Shown: positions 16,645 to 25,696, counted from the stretch's first letter. The stretch: 64,000 bases of DNA from Oceanirhabdus seepicola (GCF_023684385.1 NZ_JAGSOJ010000002.1:434001-498000); one strand, 5' to 3'. Made by a program: numbers and translations. Notes: generated by a model from the letters alone, not told the origin.

Positions 16645-16706
16645 CTTTAATTCAGTCCAGAGAGACTGAGAAGGAGAGAGGCTCTCTCCAGAAAATAGAG
16701 GGAGGT
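16645..16706 (+). promoter_or_regulatory. Second PyrR-type site next to the permease ribosome site
   Basis: A second copy of the PyrR-type motif (16645-16674, CAGTCCAGAGAGACTG then AGAAGG) is followed by the hairpin GGAGAG/CTCTCC (16673-16689) and then GAGGGAGGT, the ribosome site. Its place argues for control of translation or a second transcription decision. Confidence 0.75.
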
Positions 16707-16713
16707 AAATTAA

Positions 16714-18000
16714 ATGAGTGAAAGCGTATTACAGAGAGGTAAGAGCAGCGAAAGCAGTAGTTCATTAGCAGGAGTTAAGAAGGTGATTTTAGCACTTCAA
16801 CATCTAGTTGCAATGTTCGGAGCAACGGTGTTAGTTCCAATGTTAACAGGGTTTGATCCATCAGTAGCACTTGTATGTGCAGGTGTTGGAACATTGATAT
16901 TCCACACTGTAACAAAAGGAAAGGTACCAGTATTTTTAGGATCATCATTTGCATTCATAGGGGTAATTAATTCTGTAAAGGTAGCATATAATGGAGATTT
17001 GTCATATGCACAGGGAGGAATTGTAGTATCTGGTCTTATATATGTATTAGCTTCATTAATTGTAAACAAAGTTGGTGTAGATAAGGTTAAGAGGTTATTA
17101 CCATCTCATGTGGTTGGACCAATGATCATGGTAATCGGATTAAATCTTGTACCAGTTGCATTAGACATGGCATCAGTGAATTATATGATAGCTGGGATTA
17201 CACTTGGAACTGTAATTATTGTAAAGGTGTTTGGAAAAGGTTTTTCAAAACAGTTAGCTATAATGATTGGAATTGTAATGGGATGTACAGTATCAGGAAT
17301 CTTAGGATTAGTAGATTTATCAACAGTTTCACAAGCAAGTATAGTACAAATACCACATTTTAATTTACCTAAATTTAGTATGGGAGCAATAATGGTAATT
17401 GCACCTGTTGTTCTTGCAGTATTTATGGAGCATTTAGGAGATATAACATCAAATGGATCAGTAGTAGGGAAGAACTTTATCGAGGATCCAGGTTTAAATA
17501 GAACACTATTAGGAGATGGACTTGCAACACTATTCGCTGGTTTCATGGGTGGACCTGCAAACACAACTTACGGGGAAAATACAGGAGTTCTTGCACTTAC
17601 AAAGAACTATGATCCATCAATATTAAGATTAGCGGCAGTATTTGCAATACTTCTTGGATTCTTAGGAAAGGTTGGAGGATTTTTAAACTGTATACCAGTA
17701 TTCGTAATGGGTGGTATAAGTTTAGTATTATTCTCAATGATATCACTGGTAGGAGCTAAGACAATCAAGAATAATAAAGTTAAGTTTAATGTTAAGAACT
17801 GTACAGTTATGGGAGTTATATTATTCTTAGGATTATACGGAACATACTTTCAAAAGTATATAGGACTTAACATTTCAATACCAATAACAGAGTCTGTTAG
17901 CATAGGTGGATTAAGCCTTGCTGCTTTAGTAGGAGTTATACTAAATGTAGTATTAGGATTTGTATTCAAAACACCTGAAGCTGATAGAGTTGAAATATAA
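16714..18000 (+). CDS. uraA: Uracil permease (NCS2 family)
   Basis: A 428-residue membrane protein of the nucleobase:cation symporter-2 family with about 14 membrane spans. It opens with the LALQHLVAMFGATVLVPMLTG signature region and has the conserved carboxylates and GGPANTTYGENTGVLALTK motif of UraA/PyrP uracil:proton symporters. The pyr-type attenuator directly upstream supports uracil as the substrate rather than xanthine or urate. ATG with GGGAGGT. Monocistronic, ending at a very strong terminator. Confidence 0.95.
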   Translation: MSESVLQRGKSSESSSSLAGVKKVILALQHLVAMFGATVLVPMLTGFDPSVALVCAGVGTLIFHTVTKGKVPVFLGSSFAFIGVINSVKVAYNGDLSYAQGGIVVSGLIYVLASLIVNKVGVDKVKRLLPSHVVGPMIMVIGLNLVPVALDMASVNYMIAGITLGTVIIVKVFGKGFSKQLAIMIGIVMGCTVSGILGLVDLSTVSQASIVQIPHFNLPKFSMGAIMVIAPVVLAVFMEHLGDITSNGSVVGKNFIEDPGLNRTLLGDGLATLFAGFMGGPANTTYGENTGVLALTKNYDPSILRLAAVFAILLGFLGKVGGFLNCIPVFVMGGISLVLFSMISLVGAKTIKNNKVKFNVKNCTVMGVILFLGLYGTYFQKYIGLNISIPITESVSIGGLSLAALVGVILNVVLGFVFKTPEADRVEI

Positions 18001-18091
18001 TAAATTGTAATAGAGAAGAAAGAATAGAGAACAAATAAGGTGGATATTCTTCATTCTTCAAAATATCTTAAATATAGTTTGACAATTTTCT

Positions 18092-18134
18092 AAAGAGAGG
18101 TCATCCTGGCAAATCAGGATGACCTCTCTTTTAA
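18092..18134 (+). terminator. Strong terminator after uraA
   Basis: AAAGAGAGGTCATCCTG paired with its complement CAGGATGACCTCTCTTT, a 17-bp perfect stem with a six-base loop, followed by TTT. Confidence 0.9.
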
Positions 18135-18169
18135 ATTTAAGATTTATAGTCAAAACCAAAACTATAGGC

Positions 18170-18200
18170 TATACATTATCCATTCTCAATTATACATTAA
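18170..18200 (+). repeat. Family-1 right-arm fragment
   Basis: TATACATTATCCATTCTCAA then TTATACATTA matches the outer right arm of family 1 only. It lies seven bases from the small hairpin GCTCTT/AAGAGC (18207-18223) that follows the ECF sigma operon. Confidence 0.6.
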
Positions 18201-18206
18201 TCTAAA

Positions 18207-18223
18207 GCTCTTAATTAAAGAGC
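18207..18223 (-). terminator. Weak hairpin downstream of the sigma operon
   Basis: GCTCTT/AAGAGC stem with a five-base loop 20 bases after the lipoprotein gene stop; only a short T stretch on the minus strand. Confidence 0.35.
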
Positions 18224-18244
18224 CTATACATGCATTGAAGAAGA

Positions 18245-18628
18245 TTAGTTTATTTTATCAAATTTTATATCATAACTTCCTTTAGTGTCATCTCCAATAA
18301 TCTTTACATAATATTTTTCACCTTTTTCTGCTGTAAATGTGTAACTATCATCTTCATTATTTTTGAAGGTATAAATAGGGTCATCATTTCCTTTTTCTAT
18401 TAATGTAACAGTAAGAGAACCTTCTTCAACTTCAGTGGTGCAACTTACTTTAACTTCATATCCAGTTTTACAGTTAATTCTCTTTGATTCAGACCCTGAG
18501 AATTTATGATATGAAGATTTCATAGAACTGGATGATTCTGAACTAAAACTCATAACTCTAGTAGAACAGCCTGTGATTACAAAAATTAAGCATATTATTA
18601 TTAATAAGCCTGAAAAATTTTTTTTCAT
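18245..18628 (-). CDS. Small lipoprotein, last gene of the ECF sigma operon
   Basis: A 127-residue protein with a lipoprotein signal peptide (lipobox VITGC, modified Cys21) and a roughly 100-residue extracellular part rich in Ser, Lys and beta-strand patterns (EVKVSCTTEVEEGSLTVTLIEK; YYVKIIGDDTKGSYDIKFDKI), resembling a small beta-sandwich. No named family is recognised. It is one base from the upstream zinc-ribbon gene, so it is in the same operon and likely under the ECF factor's control. A sensor, envelope-binding or protective role is possible but not shown. Confidence 0.8.
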   Translation of the reverse strand: MKKNFSGLLIIICLIFVITGCSTRVMSFSSESSSSMKSSYHKFSGSESKRINCKTGYEVKVSCTTEVEEGSLTVTLIEKGNDDPIYTFKNNEDDSYTFTAEKGEKYYVKIIGDDTKGSYDIKFDKIN

Positions 18629-18629
18629 T

Positions 18630-19115
18630 TTACTTCACATCCTGTTCAGTTTTTGTACCACATTTTGGACATAAAATCCAATTAGGAGATATTTTTGTTC
18701 CACACTCACGACATTTATAATCTAATGAGTTCCCACAATAAGGACAGATATTATACTCTTCTTTCACATTATTTCCACAAGTGATACATTTAACTTTTAC
18801 AGTTTTATTATCGCTTCTTATTATAAGATATATGAGTAGACCTAGAAGATTTGGTACGAAAACAGCAATACACATCCACATCCATGGTTCCATATTGTGT
18901 TTAGGTGCATCCTTATATATAAAAGTACTTATAACTGATAATAATCCTATTACTATAAGAAGCATTATACCGAAGACTAAATACGCATATGGTGGAAAGA
19001 ATGGGTCATTTATTGATGCAAAAACAAAGATTGCAGAAATTACAAAAAATAGAAGTCCCATAAGTGACATTAATACTATAAATAAGGTTTTAAAAGGAAA
19101 GTTTTTTTCTTTCAT
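18630..19115 (-). CDS. Membrane protein with C-terminal double zinc ribbon
   Basis: A 161-residue protein with three predicted membrane helices (about 9-33, 43-66 and 78-101). The third, EPWMWMCIAVFVPNLLGLLIYLI, resembles the phospholipase-D-nuclease N-terminal membrane motif. Then come two cytoplasmic zinc ribbons: CITCGNN...CPYCG and CRECGTK...CPKCGTK. Such ribbons usually mediate protein or nucleic acid contacts. It sits between the anti-sigma-like gene and the lipoprotein gene, with two-base and one-base gaps. A role in sensing or as part of the stress response is inferred only from the operon. Confidence 0.75.
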   Translation of the reverse strand: MKEKNFPFKTLFIVLMSLMGLLFFVISAIFVFASINDPFFPPYAYLVFGIMLLIVIGLLSVISTFIYKDAPKHNMEPWMWMCIAVFVPNLLGLLIYLIIRSDNKTVKVKCITCGNNVKEEYNICPYCGNSLDYKCRECGTKISPNWILCPKCGTKTEQDVK

Positions 19116-19117
19116 AA

Positions 19118-19456
19118 TTATCCCTCCTGGATAGTTGGTTTTTTGAAATAAACAATAACAAGTGCAAATATACTATTTAGTGTTAATGTAAAAGAAAAGG
19201 CTAAAGCTAAAAGTATGCTTAGTGATTTAAATGAAATATGCTTAAATATTGGGAGTAGGGATATTGGTAGTAAACAGGTCAACAAGGTAAATAGTATAAG
19301 TGCTACACCCAACATAAGTTTTGAATTATCCTCCTTCTCAGGGGAAGAATATTGTATTCTGTTAAGAGTTTTTTTTACAAGAAGCTTATCCGGAACCCTT
19401 TCTTCTTGAGAAATAGAAAATAATAGTTCATCTATATTATCGTTTTTCAAAGTCAT
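19118..19456 (-). CDS. Two-helix membrane protein, candidate anti-sigma factor
   Basis: A 112-residue protein with about 40 charged N-terminal residues followed by two membrane helices (LMLGVALILFTLLTCLLPIS and LLALAFSFTLTLNSIFALVI). Its ATG overlaps the stop of the ECF sigma gene, the usual arrangement for a sigma/anti-sigma pair, and the N-terminal ISQEERVPDKLLVKKTLNRI looks like an anti-sigma helix pair. The zinc-binding HxxxCxxC motif of ZAS anti-sigmas is absent. The function is inferred from position and topology, not from a recognised family. Confidence 0.65.
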   Translation of the reverse strand: MTLKNDNIDELLFSISQEERVPDKLLVKKTLNRIQYSSPEKEDNSKLMLGVALILFTLLTCLLPISLLPIFKHISFKSLSILLALAFSFTLTLNSIFALVIVYFKKPTIQEG

Positions 19457-20016
19457 TCACATCCCTCCATTTTTTCTTTAAGCAATTTTTTCCCTTTGTT
19501 TATTCTGGACTTCACAGTACCTACTGGTATACTAAGAATTTGTGAAATCTCTTTGTATTGTAAATTATTAAAATAAAACATTATAACTGGAACTCTATAC
19601 TTATCTTTTAAATGAGATAGGTGCTCTTTAAGAATTGCTTTCTCATCATTTAAACAAACTTTTTCCTCAGGTGTCATATCCTTATCACAAATGTTATCCA
19701 TTACCCATTCTTTATCTTCTGATGATAAAAAATCATTGATAATGTTTATCCATCTTTTATCTTTTCTATATTTATCTTTGTAAGTGTTATAACAGATTGA
19801 AAATAACCAACTTCTGAAATTACTATCTGGTTTGAATGAGGAGAAATTTCTGTAGGTTTTTAACCAGGTTTCTTGAAATAGGTCATCACAATCAGGAGTA
19901 TTTTTACAAAGATTATAACAAAGTTTGTATAGTGAATCTTTATTTGTACAGAAAAAATCTTCGAAATTAACATTGCTTATATTTGATTTTATTGAATTTA
20001 AGTGTACACCTTCCAA
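19453..20016 (-). CDS. ECF-type RNA polymerase sigma factor
   Basis: A 187-residue sigma-70-like factor. Region 2 spans about residues 15-85 (CDDLFQETWLKTYRNF, FRSWLFSICYNTYKDKYRK) and region 4 about 125-180 (YKEISQILSIPVGTVKSRINKGKKLLKE). There is no region 1 or 3, as in extracytoplasmic-function factors. Start TTG at 20016 is chosen because AGGAGG lies six bases upstream; the reading frame extends 30 codons further but with no ribosome site and no homology. It heads a four-gene operon with overlapping or nearly overlapping genes. The signal and regulon are unknown. Confidence 0.9.
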   Translation of the reverse strand: MEGVHLNSIKSNISNVNFEDFFCTNKDSLYKLCYNLCKNTPDCDDLFQETWLKTYRNFSSFKPDSNFRSWLFSICYNTYKDKYRKDKRWINIINDFLSSEDKEWVMDNICDKDMTPEEKVCLNDEKAILKEHLSHLKDKYRVPVIMFYFNNLQYKEISQILSIPVGTVKSRINKGKKLLKEKMEGCE

Positions 20017-20127
20017 AATAACCCTCCTCTCATATATTATTAACGTATGAGTTTGAATTTTGTTCACTCTTAATTGAAAAAAAGTTTTAGGAAAATGATT
20101 AATCACTATTTATTAACTGTATCTATA

Positions 20128-20160
20128 AAAAAGAAGGGGACCAAGAAGGCCCACTTCATA
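20128..20160 (-). terminator. Terminator of the ABC importer operon
   Basis: On the minus strand AAGTGGGCC - TTCTT - GGTCCCCTT forms a 9-bp stem with one mismatch, followed by CTTTTTTAT. Confidence 0.7.
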
Positions 20161-20184
20161 ATTATTTATTGTATAAAGTTAATA

Positions 20185-21477
20185 CTATTCAGTTAAAGAT
20201 TTATTCTTCTTTGAATGGTTTTTCCAAGCATGGAGACCAAGGGATAATCCTATTACTCCGTAAGCAATGAACACTCTGAAGTGCTCTCCTATTTGAGCAT
20301 CTCCAAAGAGGTTCTTACCTGCTTGTGGAGAAACTATAAATAGTGTATGGAACAGTACAGTTCCTAATAAAGCATGCTTTATCGTAGCTTTAGAAACAGA
20401 GGCACCTCCTATTAAGATAGCTGCTATGGAGAACATCGCAATTTGCTCATGACTTCCGTAAGTATTTAGTGTTCCGAGATTCTGGAGGAAGATTATCTGA
20501 CCCCATGCGGCTAGAACAGTTGAGATTACTATAGCTTTAATTCTAACTTTATTAACTTTGATTCCTGATACTTCAGCTATGTGAATATCTTGTCCTACTG
20601 ACCTGAAATCCTGCCCTGCTTTTGTCTTAACAATAAGTACATTGAATAGGCACAGACACAGTATAACCAACAATGTAATAAGAGGAATCTTTATATTTGA
20701 TATCATATTAAGTTGTTTAATAAAAGTTGATGAGGTTCCACTTAGCAACCCAAGAGGATCGATTATAACAACAGCAACAACTATAACAACTAAATAAATA
20801 ATCATATGATGGATATATTTTTTTTGAAATTTTGTATTTTTATTTTTTAAGTATCTATATATTGAATATAGAATAGCAAGAGCACTTAAGAGTATTACAA
20901 ATGAAAATACTCCTATGGAAGCTATGTTATCTAATGTATATTTCAAACCATTGCTAAGATCTAATGTGTTTTTAACACCTACACCATTGGCCATTATTAT
21001 TACAGGATTATTAACTGGAATTATAGTACCTACAAGAAATAGGAATAAAAGATAGTATAACCCGTTTGCAAAGAATCCTAAAATTAAGCTTGAAATCATT
21101 TCTTGACCTTTTGTTTTATTTAAAAGCATACCAGATAGAATACCAAATATTATAGCAAATGGTGTGCTTATAGCAAATGTAAGTAGCAATCCAAGAGGGG
21201 AGGCTAGAGCTGCTCCTTTTATAATCCAATTAGTTACAATTATTATTGAAATTTGACCAGCCATAGCACCAATAATAATTCCGAAATTTAATCCCATACC
21301 ACATATAACAGGAATGATTAGGGATAAAACAAGGAAAGAGTTACGACCAACTCTACTTACTAGTTCTCTAAATATAAAGGAGAGAGGCTGTTTTGAGAAA
21401 ATCATACCTATAATACAAATAATTATAAATATAAATGTTACTATATTACTTGATATCTTTTCATATATTTTTTTCAT
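20185..21477 (-). CDS. ABC transporter permease, BPD_transp_2 type (second permease)
   Basis: A 430-residue membrane protein with about ten helices, of the branched permease family used by riboside and sugar importers (RbsC/NupQ-like). The GQDFRSVGQDIHIAEVSGIKVNK loop contacts the ATPase, and AAILIGGASVSKATI is a conserved core. It is the partner of the permease encoded just upstream (two-base gap); together they would form the heterodimeric channel. Substrate specificity depends on the DUF3798 lipoprotein at the head of the operon and is not known. Confidence 0.85.
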   Translation of the reverse strand: MKKIYEKISSNIVTFIFIIICIIGMIFSKQPLSFIFRELVSRVGRNSFLVLSLIIPVICGMGLNFGIIIGAMAGQISIIIVTNWIIKGAALASPLGLLLTFAISTPFAIIFGILSGMLLNKTKGQEMISSLILGFFANGLYYLLFLFLVGTIIPVNNPVIIMANGVGVKNTLDLSNGLKYTLDNIASIGVFSFVILLSALAILYSIYRYLKNKNTKFQKKYIHHMIIYLVVIVVAVVIIDPLGLLSGTSSTFIKQLNMISNIKIPLITLLVILCLCLFNVLIVKTKAGQDFRSVGQDIHIAEVSGIKVNKVRIKAIVISTVLAAWGQIIFLQNLGTLNTYGSHEQIAMFSIAAILIGGASVSKATIKHALLGTVLFHTLFIVSPQAGKNLFGDAQIGEHFRVFIAYGVIGLSLGLHAWKNHSKKNKSLTE

Positions 21478-21479
21478 AA

Positions 21480-22526
21480 TTATTTACCTCCTCCAGCTTT
21501 TGTTAAGGCATAGAGTATAATTCCATATTGAATAATAACTCTCATAACATCAGATAAGTTTCCTTCAGGGATTAGTTTATTTGCAACAGGGAGAGCAACA
21601 ACTAGTAATCCTTGGAAAAGGAATACCCCTAAGATAACATTAGCTATGTTTGCTTTAGAGGAAGATGCGCCTCCTATTAATATTGCTGCAACAGCAGGGA
21701 ATGCCATCATTAGTGGCGCTTTATAAAGTTGGAAAAATCCATAGCTTTGAGCATATACGATAATACCCACAGCACCAAGACTAGTTGAAAGTATTGTACC
21801 TATAATTCTTTGTTTATCTACATTTATGCCTGTTGCTGCTGCAAATTTTGGATTGCTTCCAGCAGCTTTCATTGCTCTTCCAGTTTTAGTATTGAAGAAG
21901 ATCCACATGAATAAGCACATAACTAGGAAGAATAATATCAACCCCGTAGGGAAATCAAACCAACCAAATACTGATATGGATAACCAATTATTTAATAATT
22001 TATCCAGGTTAAATTCAACAAGTGATATTGTTGTTCTTAAACCGTTGCCAATAGGCCATCTTAAAAAATCATTATTGAAAGGAAGTATAAGCCAACCTAT
22101 GCACATTAAAGATGTGATTGAAAATCCAGTATAGGTTGCAACCATCATTTCTGATCCTTTAACTTTGTTAAGAAGTTTTCCATATAAGAGACCTGCAAGA
22201 CTAGCAAGTGGAATGGCAATTATAATTGCCACAAACAAGGCTGCAAAGCCTTTAAAATTAAACTCTAAGGATACTAACCCTCCAATAAGTCCACATACAA
22301 TGCCTAAAGGTAGTCCAAAGTTCATTCCAACGCCGGATATTATTGTAGGAGCCATGGCAAGAACTAATATACCATTCATGCCCATACGAACTAGATGACT
22401 TTCAAATAGTCCGAAGAAGGGTATCTTTAAGATGTATGCTAATATATAAACAAAAACCAATAAACTTATTATAATTATTCTTGGAAGTCCTAGTTTTTTA
22501 TAAATAGAATTAATAGTAGAAGTCAT
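21480..22526 (-). CDS. ABC transporter permease, BPD_transp_2 type (first permease)
   Basis: A 348-residue polytopic permease related to the previous one, with the coupling loop TGRAMKAAGSNPKFAAATGINVDK and the core AAILIGGASSSKANI. Its ATG overlaps the ATPase stop codon (TAATG), so translation is probably coupled. Family-level placement is firm. The substrate is not apparent, although homologous pairs carry nucleosides or simple sugars. Confidence 0.85.
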   Translation of the reverse strand: MTSTINSIYKKLGLPRIIIISLLVFVYILAYILKIPFFGLFESHLVRMGMNGILVLAMAPTIISGVGMNFGLPLGIVCGLIGGLVSLEFNFKGFAALFVAIIIAIPLASLAGLLYGKLLNKVKGSEMMVATYTGFSITSLMCIGWLILPFNNDFLRWPIGNGLRTTISLVEFNLDKLLNNWLSISVFGWFDFPTGLILFFLVMCLFMWIFFNTKTGRAMKAAGSNPKFAAATGINVDKQRIIGTILSTSLGAVGIIVYAQSYGFFQLYKAPLMMAFPAVAAILIGGASSSKANIANVILGVFLFQGLLVVALPVANKLIPEGNLSDVMRVIIQYGIILYALTKAGGGK

Positions 22527-24142
22527 TATTTTTCACACTCCTTTTGAGCAATCTCTTTAAGATCATCTAAGGAATTTCCAGACATAAGCAGTCCAAATTG
22601 ATAGTCATCTGAATCAGGATGGAGTATACCTTGGACCTGTCCTTCAGATACAATTGCAATTCTATGACTTATAGATCGCAGTTCTGCAAGTTCACTGGAG
22701 GTCATAATTATTGTTAGTCCAAATTTCTCGTTAAGATCCTTTAAGAGATTCAGAACTAATCTTTTAGCACCTATATCTATTCCACGAGTTGGTTCTGATA
22801 CAAGCAGTAAATCAGGGGCTAGAGTTAGAGCACGGGCTATACAAACCTTCTGTTGATTTCCACCACTTAATCGACCACTAAATTGTGTTGGTCCACTACA
22901 TCTAATATCTAAATCTTTAATGTACTTTAGAGAATTTCTTCTAATTCCCCACCAGTCATTTAATTTAAATAGTTTTAAATCAAGCAAGAATTCATTCTTA
23001 ATTTGCATTGCTGACATAGCAATGTTATTTTCGATAGAACTCTCAAGAAGAAGTCCCACACCACGTCTATCTTCTGAAACAAAGGCAAGGTTATTCTTAA
23101 GTGAATATAGTGGGGAATTTAATGTGAAGGGTTTCCCTTTAAATTTCACTTCCCCGGAACTATGGCATAATCCCATGAGGCCATTAGATATTCCTATCTT
23201 TCCTTGACCAGCAAGACCTCCAATTCCTAAAATTTCACCTTTATAAATGTCAAGATCAACCTTTTTAACATATTCTCCAGGCATATCAACCTTTAAATCT
23301 CGTATGGTCATTAGAACCCCATCATTCTTAAATTCTTTTTTCTCATTTGAAGAGTAAGATATATCAAGAGAACGACCAACCATTTTCTCAGCCATATCTT
23401 TGGTAGTAAAGTTCGTTGATACATCACTACAAACTAATGAACCGTCCCTAAGTATCGTTATTGTATCTGCAATTTCTTTTATTTCATCTAACCTATGTGA
23501 TATGAAAATTATTGCAATGCCTGATTTTGCTATCTTCTTCATGGCTTTCAATAAAATATCTGCTTCAGTTTCTGTCAATACCGCTGTAGGCTCATCAAAT
23601 ACTAAAAGTTTTAAGTTCTCCTTATCAATTTCACGGGCAATCTCAACGAATTGCATATGTCCTACAGGTAATCCAGCTATTTTGGAATAGCAGTCAATAT
23701 CCATTCCAAGTTTATTTAAGGCTTTTTGTGATTCAACCTTCATTCTTTTAGTGTCCAAAGTTTTAAGGTTTGGTCCTAATAATTTACTTATAGGGTTGTC
23801 CTTTGTTCGTTCTCTATTAAGTTTTATATTTTCAGTAACTGTAAAGCCTGGGATTAACATAAATTCTTGGTGAACCATACCTATTCCATGATCCATTGCT
23901 TTCATAGGAGAAGAGATATTAATTTCCTCACCATCTAATATAATTTTTCCTTTGAAACCACCAGTTGAATTTATTACGGGCATTCCAAAGAGTATGTTCA
24001 TAAGAGTAGATTTACCCGCACCATTTTCTCCTATAAGTGCATGGATTTCTCCAGGTTTTATTTTCAAAGTTATATCTTTTAAAACCTGATTTTCACCATA
24101 GAATTTTGATATATTATCCATCTGCAATACGTATTCACTCAT
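22526..24142 (-). CDS. ABC transporter ATPase with two nucleotide-binding domains
   Basis: A 538-residue tandem ATPase of the RbsA/NupO type. The first domain has Walker A GENGAGKST, signature LPVGHMQFVEIAR and Walker B LLVFDEPTAVL. The second has a degenerate Walker A (GGLAGQGKIG), signature LSGGNQQKVCIAR and LLVSEPTRGID. Degeneracy of the second Walker A is normal in the riboside subfamily. It energises the two downstream permeases. Start ATG with an AAGGAGG site. A strong hairpin separates it from the binding-protein gene upstream and probably sets a lower expression level. Confidence 0.9.
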   Translation of the reverse strand: MSEYVLQMDNISKFYGENQVLKDITLKIKPGEIHALIGENGAGKSTLMNILFGMPVINSTGGFKGKIILDGEEINISSPMKAMDHGIGMVHQEFMLIPGFTVTENIKLNRERTKDNPISKLLGPNLKTLDTKRMKVESQKALNKLGMDIDCYSKIAGLPVGHMQFVEIAREIDKENLKLLVFDEPTAVLTETEADILLKAMKKIAKSGIAIIFISHRLDEIKEIADTITILRDGSLVCSDVSTNFTTKDMAEKMVGRSLDISYSSNEKKEFKNDGVLMTIRDLKVDMPGEYVKKVDLDIYKGEILGIGGLAGQGKIGISNGLMGLCHSSGEVKFKGKPFTLNSPLYSLKNNLAFVSEDRRGVGLLLESSIENNIAMSAMQIKNEFLLDLKLFKLNDWWGIRRNSLKYIKDLDIRCSGPTQFSGRLSGGNQQKVCIARALTLAPDLLLVSEPTRGIDIGAKRLVLNLLKDLNEKFGLTIIMTSSELAELRSISHRIAIVSEGQVQGILHPDSDDYQFGLLMSGNSLDDLKEIAQKECEK

Positions 24143-24166
24143 GAGTCATTTAACCTCCTTTTTAAA

Positions 24167-24189
24167 GAGGCAGGATATTATCCTGCCTC
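24167..24189 (-). terminator. Intra-operon hairpin between binding protein and ATPase genes
   Basis: GAGGCAGGAT / ATCCTGCCTC stem followed on the minus strand by TTT. It probably terminates part of the transcripts, so that the binding protein is made in excess over the membrane complex. Confidence 0.7.
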
Positions 24190-24213
24190 AAGTTATTATA
24201 ATTCTGATCTTTT

Positions 24214-25365
24214 TTAGAATGTAAGATAGTCAAGAAGGATTAAATACATGTTATCTAACTCATTTCCTTCACTGTTTGTATAAGTTGTCATTGTTATATC
24301 ATTATCAGCATAATCCTTGAATAATTCTCCTAATTTTTCAGAATCATTCATTCCATCAGTATTTCCATCAAGATATGCTATAGCATACTCTGCACCAGCT
24401 TCTATAAACATCATGTTTATAGGTACTGGCCAAGTAGAGAATCTTCCTGTACCATCGTATTCAGCGATTTTAGATTTGATTTGTTCAACTGCATATGGGA
24501 TATCCCCTTGTTTATCTTCTGGAATTGCAATTCCTAAAGCACCTGGGAATCCATGATATGGGCTAGGACAACAAGGTTGAGGATAAATAGCACCTTCAAG
24601 AAGACATGATTTTATAAGTGGTTCCTGCATTGAACAGTTTGTAGAGAAGAATGCAGTATCTTTACCGTATTCAGCAACTTTTCTTGGGACATCTTCAAGT
24701 ATGAATTGTTGAGCACCAGGAACACCAGCATCTCCTGTTGGGTCTGGAGCAGTAGCATCTACAAACTCAAGTCCTAATTCTTTACATTGTTCTTTAAATA
24801 TATCTCTTCTCATTGAAAGAAGTTGATAAGACATATGTCTTGGGAATGAATAGTGAACAAAAGTTTTAGCACCTTGTTTTTTCGCTTGTTCAATAATTGC
24901 TGTACCCATTCCAAGCTCATCTGCTTGAAGAACGATATCAGCTTTAGAAGCTATCATATCAGGATCTTCACCAGGAACACCTACGATAAATAAGATATCA
25001 TCTCTCATCTCTCTTGCTTTATCAATTGCAGCAGAGCTTCCAGGTATAGCTTGACAAATAATTATTGCTTTAACATCTGGATCAGATGCCATAGACAAGA
25101 CATTAGAAATGGTAACTTCCTGTTCTTTCATGAAGTCGTCAGGAGATGTCTGATGGATTATCATATCTCCATATTTTGCTTTTACTCTTTGTGCAGCTCT
25201 GTACTCTTCTTCATTTTGAGTTACAGTACCAGTCATTATACCAATTTTATAAGCTTTCTTTTTACCGTTATTATTTCCAGCTTTATCTTTACCACATGAT
25301 GTTAAAGAGCTAAAAGAGAAAACAACAAACATTAATAAAAGAATAGTAGTAATTTTTTTAAACAT
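24214..25365 (-). CDS. DUF3798 substrate-binding lipoprotein of the ABC importer
   Basis: A 383-residue lipoprotein with lipobox SLTSC (Cys24). The mature part (KIGIMTGTVTQNEEEYRAAQ..., AIIICQAIPGSSAAIDKAR, DIVLQADELGMGTAIIEQAKKQGAKTFVHYSF) has the alternating strand/helix pattern of type I periplasmic binding proteins and the features of DUF3798. Such proteins capture the ligand outside the membrane and deliver it to the permeases encoded downstream. The ligand of DUF3798 proteins is not known to me. Start ATG behind a GGGGGG ribosome site. The SFPRHMSYQLL and CCPSPYHGFPGALG segments look like candidate ligand-pocket loops. Confidence 0.85.
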   Translation of the reverse strand: MFKKITTILLLMFVVFSFSSLTSCGKDKAGNNNGKKKAYKIGIMTGTVTQNEEEYRAAQRVKAKYGDMIIHQTSPDDFMKEQEVTISNVLSMASDPDVKAIIICQAIPGSSAAIDKAREMRDDILFIVGVPGEDPDMIASKADIVLQADELGMGTAIIEQAKKQGAKTFVHYSFPRHMSYQLLSMRRDIFKEQCKELGLEFVDATAPDPTGDAGVPGAQQFILEDVPRKVAEYGKDTAFFSTNCSMQEPLIKSCLLEGAIYPQPCCPSPYHGFPGALGIAIPEDKQGDIPYAVEQIKSKIAEYDGTGRFSTWPVPINMMFIEAGAEYAIAYLDGNTDGMNDSEKLGELFKDYADNDITMTTYTNSEGNELDNMYLILLDYLTF

Positions 25366-25696
25366 AAATTCCCCCCTAATAATAGAGTTTCATAGTGAAA
25401 CATAATAGATACTTGTCCGAAATATCAATGAGTTTGTGATTTTTAGACTTGTATGTATTAATAGTGAACTTGAAACCCTTAAACTTTAATTAATATATAT
25501 TCACGTAAGAAAAATTTAGAATTATAATTTTCTTTTGGATGGGTAAATTAGTATATAAACCTTGATTTGTTGGAATAATTAAAAATTTAAGGAAGTTTTA
25601 AGGTTTAATTAAAGAACTATTCATCTTTAGGAACTATAATTTTTATAGGATAATAAAAGATAGAAATATAATATTAGGTAAGATTGGAGTGATTTT
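25366..25696. other. Divergent intergenic region, ABC importer / glycolipid cluster
   Basis: About 330 AT-rich bases between divergent operons. Both promoters should be here; several TATAAT-like boxes exist, but no single convincing promoter or operator stands out. No gene or repeat seen. Confidence 0.35.

Noticed and set aside
16490..16700. The uraA leader as a T-box or purine riboswitch
   Set aside because: It carries two PyrR-type consensus motifs, and lacks the T-box sequence and the purine aptamer core.
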